This document shows positions 25,815 to 35,600 of a DNA stretch of 64,000 bases, piece by piece. Position 1 is the first letter of the stretch, and each line of letters starts with the position of its first letter. The translations under genes were made by a program, and so were the position numbers. Below the pieces are notes generated by a model. That model saw only the letters and a list, made by a program, of their open reading frames with translations. It made no database searches and was not told where the DNA came from. The stretch is from assembly GCF_008087345.1 (NCBI RefSeq), contig NZ_VHIB01000001.1, positions 372,001-436,000 on the forward strand. The letters are read 5' to 3'. Origin of the DNA: Nocardioides caldifontis. Lineage in GTDB: Bacteria > Actinomycetota > Actinomycetes > Propionibacteriales > Nocardioidaceae.

Positions 25815-26681
25815 ATGACGCACCGGCTCCTCACCGGCCTCGCGGCCGGATTTCTCCTCGTCCCGCTGGTCACGCCGCCTGCTGCGGCCGTCCCGCCGGA
25901 CAACGACTCACCTGCCGGCGCCGTCCGGCTCCGCCTCGACGAGCGGGTCGTCCAGGACACCCGCGAGGCGACCACCGACGACCAGGACGGGCGGCTCAAC
26001 AACTTCTGCGGGGCCCCGGCCACGGGGGCGTCGGTCTGGTACACCGTCCACGCCCGCCGCGACCGCGACCTGGTGGTCGACCTGCGCCGCTCCGACTACA
26101 GCGTCGGCGCCATGGTGTTCCGGGGCGAGCCACGGCCCCGGACGCTGGTGAACTGCGGGCCGGAGCGGGTCGCGTTCCAGGCGCGCGCCGGCACGACGTA
26201 CTCGGTGATGATCTTCAACGACACCCGGGACCAGGGCGGCCGCCTCGTCGCCACGCTGAAGGTCGCGCCGAAGCCGCGGATCGAGCTCTCGGTCGCCCGC
26301 CGCGGGCTCGCCTACCGCAACGGCGATGCCCGGGTCCGTGGCAGCTACCGGTGCCGCGGCGAGGGCGCCGGGTTCCTCTTCGGCTCGCTCGAGCAGCGGG
26401 CCGGCCGGCTGAAGATCCCGTCGGCGTTCGGCACCCGGATCCGCTGCGACGGCCGCCGCCACACCTGGTCGGTCCGGGCGGTGTCGGAGATCGGGCTCTA
26501 CGCCCCCGGCCGCGCGCGGGTGGTCGTGGAGGCGCAGGGGTGCGGGCTCGCCTCCTGCACCACCGAGAAGGCCCGCCGCACCGTCCGGCTGGTCCGCGCC
26601 GGCGGGTCCTCGGTCCGCTCCCAGGCTCCTCCGCCCGTCGAGCGGCCGCGGCTGTCGACCACCCGCGCTTGGCCGCGCTGA
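25815..26681 (+). CDS. secreted protein of unknown function
   Basis: A 288-residue protein. A signal peptide (MTHRLLTGLAAGFLLVPLVTPPAAAV) ends at about residue 26. Residues 28-160 form a beta-rich region (NDSPAGAVRL, SVWYTVHARRDRDLVVDLR, TYSVMIFNDT) that resembles bacterial pre-peptidase C-terminal (PPC)-type domains with their NDSPxxA start and SVWYT strand. The rest is less clear, with two Cys pairs. It may be a cell-surface or carbohydrate-binding module, but no enzyme motif is present. The ATG at 25815 is chosen for the signal peptide. The 3' end touches a tandem repeat. Confidence 0.7.
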   Translation: MTHRLLTGLAAGFLLVPLVTPPAAAVPPDNDSPAGAVRLRLDERVVQDTREATTDDQDGRLNNFCGAPATGASVWYTVHARRDRDLVVDLRRSDYSVGAMVFRGEPRPRTLVNCGPERVAFQARAGTTYSVMIFNDTRDQGGRLVATLKVAPKPRIELSVARRGLAYRNGDARVRGSYRCRGEGAGFLFGSLEQRAGRLKIPSAFGTRIRCDGRRHTWSVRAVSEIGLYAPGRARVVVEAQGCGLASCTTEKARRTVRLVRAGGSSVRSQAPPPVERPRLSTTRAWPR

Positions 26682-26755
26682 GCCGCCCTCAGCCGCCCGT
26701 CAGCCGCCCGTCAGCCGCCCGTCAGCCGCCCGTCAGCCGCCCGTCAGCCGCCCGG
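26680..26755. repeat. six tandem copies of an 11-bp unit CAGCCGCCCGT
   Basis: Exact copies start at 26690, 26701, 26712, 26723, 26734 and (last base changed) 26745, preceded by a 10-base related unit. The array spans the stop codon of the secreted-protein gene and covers the last codons of the convergent oxidoreductase gene. It may have grown by slippage. Confidence 0.9.
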
Positions 26756-27652
26756 CCGGAGCTGCTCCACCACCCGCCGGGCGGCGTCGAACCGGAGCAG
26801 CTCGTCGTCATCGCCGGAGAGCAGCGCCTCGTAGAGCGGCCGGTAGTGGGCCACCTTCCGCGGCGTCGTGCCGTCGTCGTCGAGCCACGCCATGGGGCGA
26901 CCACCGCGGAACTTCGTCGCCGTCACCGCGGTGTGGTCGAGCCACACCTCGATGTCGTCGTCGTAGCGCAGCACGGTCCGCTTGCTGCTGTCCGCGGCGT
27001 ACCAGCTCGTCACCAGCGTGACCGTGCCCCCGCCGCCCAGCGTCCCGGCCGCGTGGCCCCGGTGGCCCTGGTCGTCGACGGAGGCGAGGGTGACGTCGTC
27101 CACCCAGCGGAGCAGCATGCTCAGCTGGTTGGGTCCGGAGTCGGTCCAGGACGAGCCGTACGACGCGAGCTCCTCCGGGCTCTTGCGGACGTAGGGGTCG
27201 TGGAACACCGACACCACGCTCCGGAGCGGACCCGGGGCCACCGTCGCAGCCCACCGGACCTCGGGGGAGTACGCGAAGTGGTGCGCCACCCGGAGCCGCC
27301 CCTCGACCGCCGCCGGGTCGACACCGTCGAGGGCAGCCAGCTCCGACGCGGAGGCGACGAGGGGTTTCTCGACCAGCACCGTCGCGGCGGTCGTGGTCAG
27401 CAGCCGAGCCGCGAGCGGGCCGTGGGTGTGGGTCGGGGTGGCGACCACCCACAGCCCCACCTCCGGGGCGGCGTCGAGGTCGGGGACCACGGCGTCGACG
27501 GCACCGGCGGCCGAGGCGGACGCGCCCCGAGGGTCGACGCCGACGAGCCGGGCGTCCGGCAGCAGCGCGCGGAGCACGGTCGTGTGGGTGAGCGCGATGG
27601 TGCCGAGCCCGACGATGCCGACGGTGCCGACGGGGGCGTGGGGCGTCGTCAT
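26744..27652 (-). CDS. Gfo/Idh/MocA family oxidoreductase
   Basis: A 302-residue NAD(P)-dependent dehydrogenase. The Rossmann motif VGIVGLGTIALTHTTVL (9-25) is followed by VVATPTHTHGPLAARLL and VLVEKPLVAS, which hold the family EKP lysine. The C-terminal alpha/beta domain contains HHFAYSPEVRW and FHDPYVRKSPEEL. The substrate is probably a sugar or inositol derivative, but it cannot be told. The ATG at 27652 overlaps the epimerase stop codon by 4 bases (ATGA), so translation is coupled. Its stop codon lies inside the 11-bp tandem repeat. Confidence 0.85.
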   Translation of the reverse strand: MTTPHAPVGTVGIVGLGTIALTHTTVLRALLPDARLVGVDPRGASASAAGAVDAVVPDLDAAPEVGLWVVATPTHTHGPLAARLLTTTAATVLVEKPLVASASELAALDGVDPAAVEGRLRVAHHFAYSPEVRWAATVAPGPLRSVVSVFHDPYVRKSPEELASYGSSWTDSGPNQLSMLLRWVDDVTLASVDDQGHRGHAAGTLGGGGTVTLVTSWYAADSSKRTVLRYDDDIEVWLDHTAVTATKFRGGRPMAWLDDDGTTPRKVAHYRPLYEALLSGDDDELLRFDAARRVVEQLRPGG

Positions 27653-28641
27653 GGCAGCTCGGCGAGGAAGGACCGCTCCTCCTCGTCGGTGAGCCCCGCG
27701 CCGGCCGGCGCCCCGACCGACTCCTGCCAGGCGAGCCCGTCGGCCAGCGTCTCGGCGAGCGGCCGGGGCACCAGCCCGAGGCCACGCGCGCCGGACGCGT
27801 CCCGGTCGCCGAAGCCGGCGTACTCCGGCAGCGGCAGCCACAGCGGCAGGGAGCGCGGCCCGGCCCACGGCTGCACCTCGCGCTCCTCCAGCCAGGCCGG
27901 CGGCACGGCGGCGAGCGGCCCGTCGTGGCCGGCGACCTCGCGCGCCGTGCGCAGGTGCTCCTCGAGGGGCACGGTGTCGCCGGTGGCGTTCACGGTGCCC
28001 GTGCGGCCGAGGCGGGCGGACTCGACGAGCCAGGTGGCGAGGTCGCGGGCGTCGACGACCTGCGTCATCAGCCCGGGCACGTCCGGCACCAGCACGGTCC
28101 CGTCGGCGGAGGCCGGGTGGGCGAACCGCCAGGGCCAGTACGTCGTGCGCCCGGACGCGTCCCCGGGCCCGCCGATCAGCCCGGCCCGCGCGACCAGCGA
28201 CCGGCCCGCGCCGAAGGTGGCCAGGACGGCCTGCTCGCAGGCGACCTTCGCCGAGCCGTACTCCTCCAGCGACCCCATCGTGTCGGCCGCCAGGGGTGGC
28301 AACGTCTCGGCGTCGACCGTCGCACCGGCCCGCGAGGTGTCGGCGTAGACGCTCCCGGACGAGACGTAGAGGTACCGCTCGCACCGGTCGGCCAGCGCCG
28401 CGACCGCGCCACGGACGTGACCGGGGTGGGTGGCCAGGTCGATCACGGCGTCGAACCGCCCGTCGAGCCCGTCGTACGCCGACGTGCCGGCCGTCCGGTC
28501 GGCGACCACGAGCCGGGCGCCCTCGGGCACCGTGGCCGCCGTCCCGCGCGCGAGGCAGACGACCTCGTCCCCTGCGGTCAGCGCGGCGGACACCACCTCG
28601 CGGCCGAGCCAGCGGGTTCCCCCCAGGACGAGCAGCCTCAT
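27649..28641 (-). CDS. NAD-dependent epimerase/dehydratase-like protein (extended SDR)
   Basis: A 330-residue protein with the SDR glycine motif MRLLVLGGTRWLGREVV at the very N-terminus and the catalytic Tyr-xxx-Lys in EEYGSAKVACEQ (about 125-136). SSGSVYAD comes before it, and LVARAGLIGGPGD and VDARDLATWLVE are typical of reductases that act on nucleotide-sugars or related compounds. The start MRLL at 28641 is preferred; an ATG three codons upstream is also in frame. It is the first gene of a two-gene operon with the Gfo/Idh/MocA protein, suggesting a shared carbohydrate substrate. Confidence 0.85.
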   Translation of the reverse strand: MRLLVLGGTRWLGREVVSAALTAGDEVVCLARGTAATVPEGARLVVADRTAGTSAYDGLDGRFDAVIDLATHPGHVRGAVAALADRCERYLYVSSGSVYADTSRAGATVDAETLPPLAADTMGSLEEYGSAKVACEQAVLATFGAGRSLVARAGLIGGPGDASGRTTYWPWRFAHPASADGTVLVPDVPGLMTQVVDARDLATWLVESARLGRTGTVNATGDTVPLEEHLRTAREVAGHDGPLAAVPPAWLEEREVQPWAGPRSLPLWLPLPEYAGFGDRDASGARGLGLVPRPLAETLADGLAWQESVGAPAGAGLTDEEERSFLAELP

Positions 28642-28769
28642 GCGCCCCATCCCACCGGTCGCGGTGCCGGTGGACAAGGCCACCGCGCGGGCGGCGTTGC
28701 AACTCGCGCGACGTGGGAAGCCTGCTCCGCGAGCCCCCGACGACCGACGGGGGGCGGCGAGGAGGACAC

Positions 28770-29081
28770 GTGAGCGACACGTCGGGGGACCAGATCCGCC
28801 ACCACGAGAACCCGGTCATCGACGAGGAGAGCCCGGCTCCGGAGCAGCAGCCCGGCGGGAAGGAGATCGTCGCGGACCGCGAGAAGTCGCCCGAGCAGAC
28901 CGAGCTCTCGGAGGAGGAGCTCGAGGCCGAGCGGCAGCGGAGGCTCGACCCGGAGAACCGGCCCGAGTTCACCGAGGTCGACAACACCGGCCGGACGTTC
29001 GACCCGATCAGCGGCACCTTCGAGGACGACGACCGGGACGGGGTCAACGCGCCGTTCGCGGACCCCAGCGAGTCCGTCTGA
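28770..29081 (+). CDS. small acidic protein, unknown function
   Basis: A 103-residue, very acidic and hydrophilic protein with no TM or signal (EQTELSEEELEAERQRRLDPENRPEFTEVDNTGRTFDPISGTFED). It looks disordered at the N-terminus, with one helix in the middle. The GTG at 28770 follows GGAGGACAC, a good ribosome site, which supports it being real. It is divergent from the epimerase operon. Confidence 0.7.
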   Translation: MSDTSGDQIRHHENPVIDEESPAPEQQPGGKEIVADREKSPEQTELSEEELEAERQRRLDPENRPEFTEVDNTGRTFDPISGTFEDDDRDGVNAPFADPSESV

Positions 29082-29129
29082 GCGAGGCCGCCCTTGTGTG
29101 CCGTCGGGCCGGTCGGGTACGACGGAGCC

Positions 29130-29294
29130 ATGAGCACCCACCCTGACGAGGAGCGCCCACTGGACCTCGGGGGCACCCCCGCGGAGGAAGGTGTCTCGAC
29201 GGCCGACGCGTCCGAGCGCGTCGACCTCAGCCCCGAGGAGCAGGAGAACCGGGTGGACGCTCCGGACGTCCCCGAGGAAGGAGCCGCCCCGTGA
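29130..29294 (+). CDS. 54-residue acidic protein
   Basis: A short acidic protein (MSTHPDEERPLDLGGTPAEEG ... EEGAAP) without recognisable domain. Its stop codon overlaps the GTG of the next gene (GTGA), and the two proteins are similar in acidity, so they probably form a transcription unit. Codon use fits the genome. Function unknown. Confidence 0.6.
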   Translation: MSTHPDEERPLDLGGTPAEEGVSTADASERVDLSPEEQENRVDAPDVPEEGAAP

Positions 29295-29473
29295 CCAGCA
29301 GCCCTGACGACGAACGGCTCGTCGCGATCGACGACGTCGACGACGAGGGGCTCTCGACCGGCACCGACGACGACGCGGCGGTGCGCGACGAGGAGCTCCA
29401 CGCCGAGGAACCACTCGCGCTCGACGACGAGAACCTGCGCGGCGACGGTCCGCCGGAGGACATCACCCCCTGA
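29291..29473 (+). CDS. 60-residue acidic protein
   Basis: An Asp/Glu-rich small protein (MTSSPDDERLVAIDDVDDEG) that starts at the GTG overlapping the previous stop by 4 bases. No domain, TM or signal is visible. Its end overlaps the convergent PIG-L gene by 11 bases. It may be a paralogue of its neighbour, but similarity is only in composition. Confidence 0.55.
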   Translation: MTSSPDDERLVAIDDVDDEGLSTGTDDDAAVRDEELHAEEPLALDDENLRGDGPPEDITP

Positions 29474-30230
29474 CCGGGACCCTCATCAGGTGCTCGGTGC
29501 AGAGGAACTCGTCCGCGAGCCCGTCGGGCAGCCCCTCGAACGGCGAGGTCTGCGAGCGGTGCGCGCGGATCGCCCGCCACCGCGCGTCGCGGTGGGCAGT
29601 GGTGTCGAGCCGGTCGGTGAGCTGGTCGTCGGGGGTGCCGAGCGGCCCCAGCGAGAGGTACGGCGAGGTGGGGTCGCCGGCCGCCATGAACGCCGCCCAC
29701 CGCTCCATCGTGGAGCGGGAGAGGCAGTGCAGGTACGCCGGCACGCCCCGCGCCGCCGCGACCTCCACCGCCGCGTCGCGGATCCGGGCGTGGTCGCGGT
29801 GCCCGTCGCTGGCGTCGAGGGTGACCACCACGTCGGGCGCGAAGCCGTCGACCGCCGCGGCGACGGCGTCCCGCACCTCGTCGTACGCCGCACCCACGAG
29901 CGTCGAGCCGTCGGCCGGGCCGTCCATCCCGGAGTCCCGGAACCCGAGCAGCGTCACCTCGCCGACCCCGAGCAGCCCGGCCGCGTCGTGCAGCTCGCGT
30001 TCGCGCAGGACGCCCAGCCCGCCCTCGGGCAGCGTGGTGCCCGGGGCCGGTTCACCCGCCTCGCCGCGGGTCGCGCAGCAGACCGCGGTCGTCACGCCGG
30101 CCGCAGCCGCGAGGAGGAGCAGCGACCCGCAACCGAACGTCTCGTCGTCGGGGTGGGCGACCACGACCTGCAGCCGCGCCCCTGGTCGCAGCAGCCGCTC
30201 GAACCGCTGCTCGGTCACCGTCCCGGTCAT
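29463..30230 (-). CDS. PIG-L family deacetylase (LmbE-like)
   Basis: A 255-residue zinc hydrolase of the GlcNAc-PI/GlcNAc-Ins deacetylase family. Key motifs are VVVAHPDDETFGCGSLL (the AHPDDE zinc motif, about 24-29) and VVTLDASDGHRDHARIRDA, with the second metal-binding His (H-x-DH). The family includes mycothiol enzymes MshB and Mca, but this protein is shorter and cannot be placed among them. The ATG at 30230 is used because earlier codons continue into unrelated sequence. It diverges from glgX. Confidence 0.85.
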   Translation of the reverse strand: MTGTVTEQRFERLLRPGARLQVVVAHPDDETFGCGSLLLLAAAAGVTTAVCCATRGEAGEPAPGTTLPEGGLGVLRERELHDAAGLLGVGEVTLLGFRDSGMDGPADGSTLVGAAYDEVRDAVAAAVDGFAPDVVVTLDASDGHRDHARIRDAAVEVAAARGVPAYLHCLSRSTMERWAAFMAAGDPTSPYLSLGPLGTPDDQLTDRLDTTAHRDARWRAIRAHRSQTSPFEGLPDGLADEFLCTEHLMRVPVRG

Positions 30231-30451
30231 CCTCGATCTCCTCGTCTGGTCGCCCCGCCCGGCGCCCTTGCCGTGGCCGCCCGGCCGATGGTGTCGTGGG
30301 CGGACGGCCCTCGGTAACGGACCAAGGTCGCTGGGTGCCGGCTGCGTGTCCTGCAGCACTCCGCGACGGGGGTCCGCCGAGGGTTGGCGGGCCGAGGCGC
30401 GGGTACGTCTTGGATCGTTCACAGCAGCACCCGCATGACCTGAGGAGAACC

Positions 30452-32653
30452 GTGCACGTCTGGCCCGGAAACGCCTATCCGCTCGGTGCGACGTACGACG
30501 GGAGCGGGACCAACTTCGCGCTCTTCTCCGAGGTCGCCGAACGCGTCGAGCTCTGCCTCTTCGACGACGAGCGCAACGAGACCCGCGTCGAGCTGACCGA
30601 GGTCGACGCGCACGTCTGGCACGGCTACCTGCCGCTCGTCCAGCCGGGGCAGCGCTACGGCTACCGGGTGCACGGCCCCTACGACCCGGCGAACGGCGTC
30701 CGGTGCAACCCGAACAAGCTGTTGCTGGACCCCTACGCCAAGGCCACCGACGGCGAGATCGACTGGGACGAGTCGCTGTTCGGCTACCACTTCGGCGACG
30801 AGGACAGCCGCAACGACCTCGACAGCGCCCAGCACATGATGCTCGGCGTCGTCATCAACCCCTTCTTCGACTGGGAGGGTGACCGGCAGCTCTCGGTCCC
30901 CTACAACGAGTCGTTCATCTACGAGGCGCACGTCAAGGGGCTCACCAAGCTCCACCCGGAGATCCCCGAGGAGCAGCGGGGCACGTACGCCGGCCTCGGC
31001 CACCCGGCCGTCACCGACCACCTCACCAAGCTCGGTGTCACCGCGATCGAGCTGATGCCGGTCCACCAGTTCGTGCAGGACTCGACGCTGCTGGAGAAGG
31101 GGCTGCGCAACTACTGGGGGTACAACACCCTCGGGTTCTTCTCGCCGCACGCCGACTACGCCTCGGTCCGCACCGCGGGCCAGCAGGTGCAGGAGTTCAA
31201 GGCGATGGTCAAGGCGATGCACGCCGCGGGCATCGAGGTGATCCTCGACGTGGTCTACAACCACACCGCGGAGGGCAACCACCTCGGCCCGACGTTGAGC
31301 ATGAAGGGGATCGACAACCCGGCGTACTACCGGTTGGTCGACGACCAGCCGCAGTACTACATGGACTACACCGGCACCGGGAACTCCTTGAACGTCGGCC
31401 ACCCGCACTCGCTGCAGCTGATCATGGACTCGCTGCGCTACTGGGTGACCGAGATGCACGTCGACGGCTTCCGGTTCGACCTCGCCTCGGCGCTGGCCCG
31501 CGAGTTCTACGACGTCGACCGGCTCGCGGCGTTCTTCGAGCTCGTGCAGCAGGACCCGGTGGTCAGCCAGGTCAAGCTGATCGCGGAGCCGTGGGACGTC
31601 GGCCCCGGCGGCTACCAGGTCGGGAACTTCCCGCCGCAGTGGACGGAGTGGAACGGCAAGTTCCGCGACACCGTCCGCGACTTCTGGCGCGGCGAGCCGA
31701 CCCTGGGCGAGTTCGCCAGCCGGCTCGCGGGCTCCTCGGACCTCTACGAGCACTCCGGCCGGCGCCCCTTCGCCAGCATCAACTTCGTCACCGCCCACGA
31801 CGGCTTCACCCTGCGCGACCTCGTGTCCTACAACGAGAAGCACAACGACGCGAACGGTGAGGACAACCGCGACGGCGAGAGCCACAACCGTTCCTGGAAC
31901 CACGGTGTCGAGGGCCCGACCGACGACATCGAGGTGCTCGCGCTCCGCGCCCGCGCCCAGCGCAACTTCCTCGCGACCCTGCTGCTGAGCCAGGGCGTCC
32001 CGATGCTGCTGCACGGCGACGAGATCGGCCGCTCGCAGGGCGGCAACAACAACACCTACGCCCAGGACTCCGAGATCTCCTGGGTGCACTGGGACAAGGC
32101 GGACTGGCCGCTGGCCGAGTTCACCGCGGCGGTCGCCAAGCTGCGGATGGCCCACCCGACCTTCCGCCGCAAGCGGTTCTTCACCGGCAACACCGTGCGG
32201 ACCGGCGACGGCACGCGGCTCAACGACATCGTCTGGCTGCACCCCGACGGCGAGCCGATGGAGGACCACCAGTGGACGGAGGAGGGCGCCAAGGCGATCG
32301 GGATGTACCTCAACGGCAACGGGATCGCCGGCCCCGACGCCACCGGCAACCAGATCATCGACGACCACTTCCTGCTCTACTTCAACGCCGGCGCGGACCC
32401 GGTCGAGCTGGTGCTCCCCTCCGAGGAGTACGCCCCCGCCTGGGAGGTCGTCATCGACACCGCGGCCGCCCAGCTCGACGCCGACCCGCAGAAGGCGGGC
32501 TCGAGGATGACCCTCGAGGGGGGCAGCGTGCTCGTGCTCGCGGAGTACTCCGAGCCCGAGGCCGAGCCGGACACCTCCGTCGCGGCCTCGCTGGTGGCCC
32601 TCGCCGACCCGGTGACGGCCAGCGGCTCACCGTCGCGCAGCCGGCGTCCCTGA
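30452..32653 (+). CDS. glgX: glycogen debranching enzyme GlgX/TreX (isoamylase, GH13)
   Basis: This 733-residue enzyme hydrolyses alpha-1,6 branches of glycogen. An N-terminal CBM48 domain (NAYPLGATYDGSGTNFALFSEVAERVELCLFD) is followed by the GH13 barrel. Conserved regions I-IV read EVILDVVYNHTAEGNH, DGFRFDLASAL (nucleophile Asp), LIAEPWDVGPGGYQVG (acid Glu) and VTAHDGFTLRDL. A C-terminal beta domain ends the protein. The GTG at 30452 has TGAGGAGAACC. It lies 39 bases upstream of the treY-treZ gene and supplies linear maltodextrin for it; together they form the TreXYZ trehalose pathway. Confidence 0.95.
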   Translation: MHVWPGNAYPLGATYDGSGTNFALFSEVAERVELCLFDDERNETRVELTEVDAHVWHGYLPLVQPGQRYGYRVHGPYDPANGVRCNPNKLLLDPYAKATDGEIDWDESLFGYHFGDEDSRNDLDSAQHMMLGVVINPFFDWEGDRQLSVPYNESFIYEAHVKGLTKLHPEIPEEQRGTYAGLGHPAVTDHLTKLGVTAIELMPVHQFVQDSTLLEKGLRNYWGYNTLGFFSPHADYASVRTAGQQVQEFKAMVKAMHAAGIEVILDVVYNHTAEGNHLGPTLSMKGIDNPAYYRLVDDQPQYYMDYTGTGNSLNVGHPHSLQLIMDSLRYWVTEMHVDGFRFDLASALAREFYDVDRLAAFFELVQQDPVVSQVKLIAEPWDVGPGGYQVGNFPPQWTEWNGKFRDTVRDFWRGEPTLGEFASRLAGSSDLYEHSGRRPFASINFVTAHDGFTLRDLVSYNEKHNDANGEDNRDGESHNRSWNHGVEGPTDDIEVLALRARAQRNFLATLLLSQGVPMLLHGDEIGRSQGGNNNTYAQDSEISWVHWDKADWPLAEFTAAVAKLRMAHPTFRRKRFFTGNTVRTGDGTRLNDIVWLHPDGEPMEDHQWTEEGAKAIGMYLNGNGIAGPDATGNQIIDDHFLLYFNAGADPVELVLPSEEYAPAWEVVIDTAAAQLDADPQKAGSRMTLEGGSVLVLAEYSEPEAEPDTSVAASLVALADPVTASGSPSRSRRP

Positions 32654-32692
32654 CCCGGCCTCCCACCCACACCGACCCCTGACAGGCCCCGC

Positions 32693-35600
32693 ATGCGCAC
32701 CCCCACGAGCACCTACCGGCTCCAGATCACCGAGTCCTTCGACCTCCTCGACGCCGCCCGCACCCTCGGTTACCTCCACGAGCTCGGGGTCGACTGGGTG
32801 TACGTCTCGCCGCTGCTCTCCTCGGAGTCCGGCAGCGAGCACGGTTACGACGTCGCGGACCACCGGGCGATCGACCCCTCCAGGGGCCGGGCCTCTGGGC
32901 TGTCGGCCCTGGCCACCGAGGCGCAGCGGTTCGGCATGGGGGTGCTCGTCGACATCGTGCCGAACCACGTCGGGGTCGCCAGGCCGTGGGAGAACGAGTG
33001 GTGGTGGCACGTCCTGACCCATGGCCAGGAGTCGCAGTACGCCGGCGCCTTCGACATCGACTGGGAGGCCGGCGGGGGCCGGCTCCGCATCCCCGTCATC
33101 GGCGACGACGACCTGCTGCCCGACGGCCGCATCGACAACCTGCGGGTGCTCGCGGGCGAGCTGCACTACCACGACAACCGCTTCCCGCTGGCTCCCGGCA
33201 CCGTCCACGACCCCGGCGAGGACGCCAACCACGTGCACGCCCGCCAGCACTACGAGCTGGTCAGCTGGCGGGACGCCGACCACGACCTCAACTACCGCCG
33301 GTTCTTCGCGGTCAACACCCTCGTCGCGATCCGCGTCGAGGACCACGAGTGGTTCGAGCGGTCGCACGCCGAGATCCGCCGCTGGTTCGACGAGGGGCTC
33401 GTCGACGGGCTCCGCGTCGACCACCCCGACGGCCTGCGCGACCCGGGGAAGTACCTCGACGACCTCGCCGAGCTCACCAAGGGCTCCTACGTCCTGGTCG
33501 AGAAGATCCTCGAGCCCGGAGAGGTGCTGCCCCGCACCTGGGCGACCGCCGGCACGACCGGCTACGACGCGATGGCCACCGTCGACCGGCTCTTCGTCGA
33601 CCCCGCCGGTGAAGAGCCCCTCGACGCGCTGGAGGCCCGGCTCCGCGGTGCCGCAGTCGACTGGCACGCGATGACCCACGGCACCAAGCGCGAGGTCGCC
33701 GACGGGATCCTGCACTCCGAGGTCCGGCGGATCACCCGCGAGCTGCTCGCCGTGCTGGAGGAGGCCCCCGAGGCGGTCGAGCCTGTCGGGACCACCTCAC
33801 CGGAGGACGTGGCCTCGACAGGCTCGACCACCGAGGCGATCTCACCCACCTTCGAGCAGGTCGAGGACGCGGTCGCCGAGCTCCTCGCCTGCTTCCCGGT
33901 CTACCGCTCCTACCTCCCCGAGGGGCGCGAGCACCTCGAGCAGGCCCTGGCCGCGGCCCGCGAGCACCGGCCGGACCTCGCCGGCGTGCTCGACGTACTG
34001 GCGCCCGTGCTGTCCGACGGCGCCGCCGCGCCGACGCAGCGGTTCCAGCAGACCAGCGGCATGGTGATGGCCAAGGGTGTCGAGGACTGCGCCTTCTACC
34101 GCTGGTCCCGGCTCACCTCGCTCAACGAGGTCGGTGGCGACCCGAGCGTCTTCTCCGTGGCGCCCGAGGAGTTCCACCAGGCGATGGCGGTGCGCCAGTC
34201 CGACTGGCCGCACGCGATGACCGCGACCTCGACCCACGACACCAAGCGCGGCGAGGACGTCCGCGCACGGATCACCGTGCTGGCCGAGCTCCCCGAGCTG
34301 TGGGCGTCGACGCTCGAGCGGCTGCTCGAGCTCGTCCCGGTCCCCGACCCCGGGTTCGCGAGCCTGCTGTGGCAGGCGGTCCTCGGCGCGTGGCCGTCCG
34401 GCGGCCACGAGACCGACCCGGCCTTCCGCGACCGGCTCCACGCGTACGCCGAGAAGGCGATGCGCGAGGCCGGCGACCGCACCCTGTGGACCGCGCCCGA
34501 CGAGGAGTACGAGCGCGCCATGCAGGCCGTCGTCGACGCGGTGCTCGACCGTCCCGAGGTCCGGGCGGTCTTCGACGAGCTGCTCGAGGCGGCCGACGAG
34601 GCCGGGTGGAGCAACGCGATCAGCTCCAAGCTGGTGTCGTTGACGATCCCCGGCGTGCCCGACGTCTACCAGGGCAGCGAGCTGTGGGAGCAGAGCCTCG
34701 TCGACCCCGACAACCGGCGCCCCGTCGACTTCGACCGCCGCGCCGCCCTGCTCAAGGAGCTGCGGGCGGGCGAGCGCCCCACGCTCGCGGAGGCCGGCGC
34801 CGACGGCGGGTCGCTCAAGCTGCTGCTCACCCACGTGGCGCTGACCGCGCGCCGTGACCGCCCCGACCTCTTCACCTCCTACGCCCCGCTCACCGCCGAC
34901 GGCTCGGCGGCCGACCACGTCGTCGCGTTCGACCGCGGCGGCGCGATCACGGTCGCCACCCGGCTCCCGGTCGGGCTGCGCCGCAAGGGCGGCTGGGGCG
35001 ACACCACCGTGCCGCTCCCTCCGGGGCTGTGGACCGAGCTGCTCACCGGACGCCGCTTCCGGGCCGACGAGCACGGTCGCCTTGCGCTCGCCGAGCTGCT
35101 GACGACGTACCCCGCGGCGCTGCTGGTCCGCGACGACCGTCGCGGCGGTCGCGGCCGCTTCGACGTCTGGGCACCGCTGCCGAAGAGCCTCTCCCTGCAG
35201 GTCGGCGACCGCGTGGTCCCGATGGCGAAGGGCGACGACGACTGGTGGTCGCCGGTCGGTCCGGACCCGATCGGCGAGGTCGACTACGGCTACCGCGTCG
35301 ACGGCGCCGAGACCCCCGTCCCGGATCCGCGCTCGCGCCGCCAGCCGGCGGGGGTGCACGGGCTGTCGCGCACCTTCGACCCCGGCGTCCACCACTGGTC
35401 CGACGAGGGCTGGGCCGGGCGGCAGCTCGCGGGCTCGGTGGTCTACGAGCTGCACGTCGGGACGTTCACCCCGGAGGGCACGCTCGACGCGGCGGCGACG
35501 AGGCTGGAGCACCTCCGGTCGATCGGCGTCGATCTCGTGGAGGTGCTGCCGGTGAACGCGTTCAACGGCGAGCACGGCTGGGGCTACGACGGCGTCCTGT

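Noticed and set aside
28680-28760. tRNA-like folding in the epimerase/small-protein gap
   Set aside because: No acceptor-stem pairing or T-loop GTTCRA sequence could be found.
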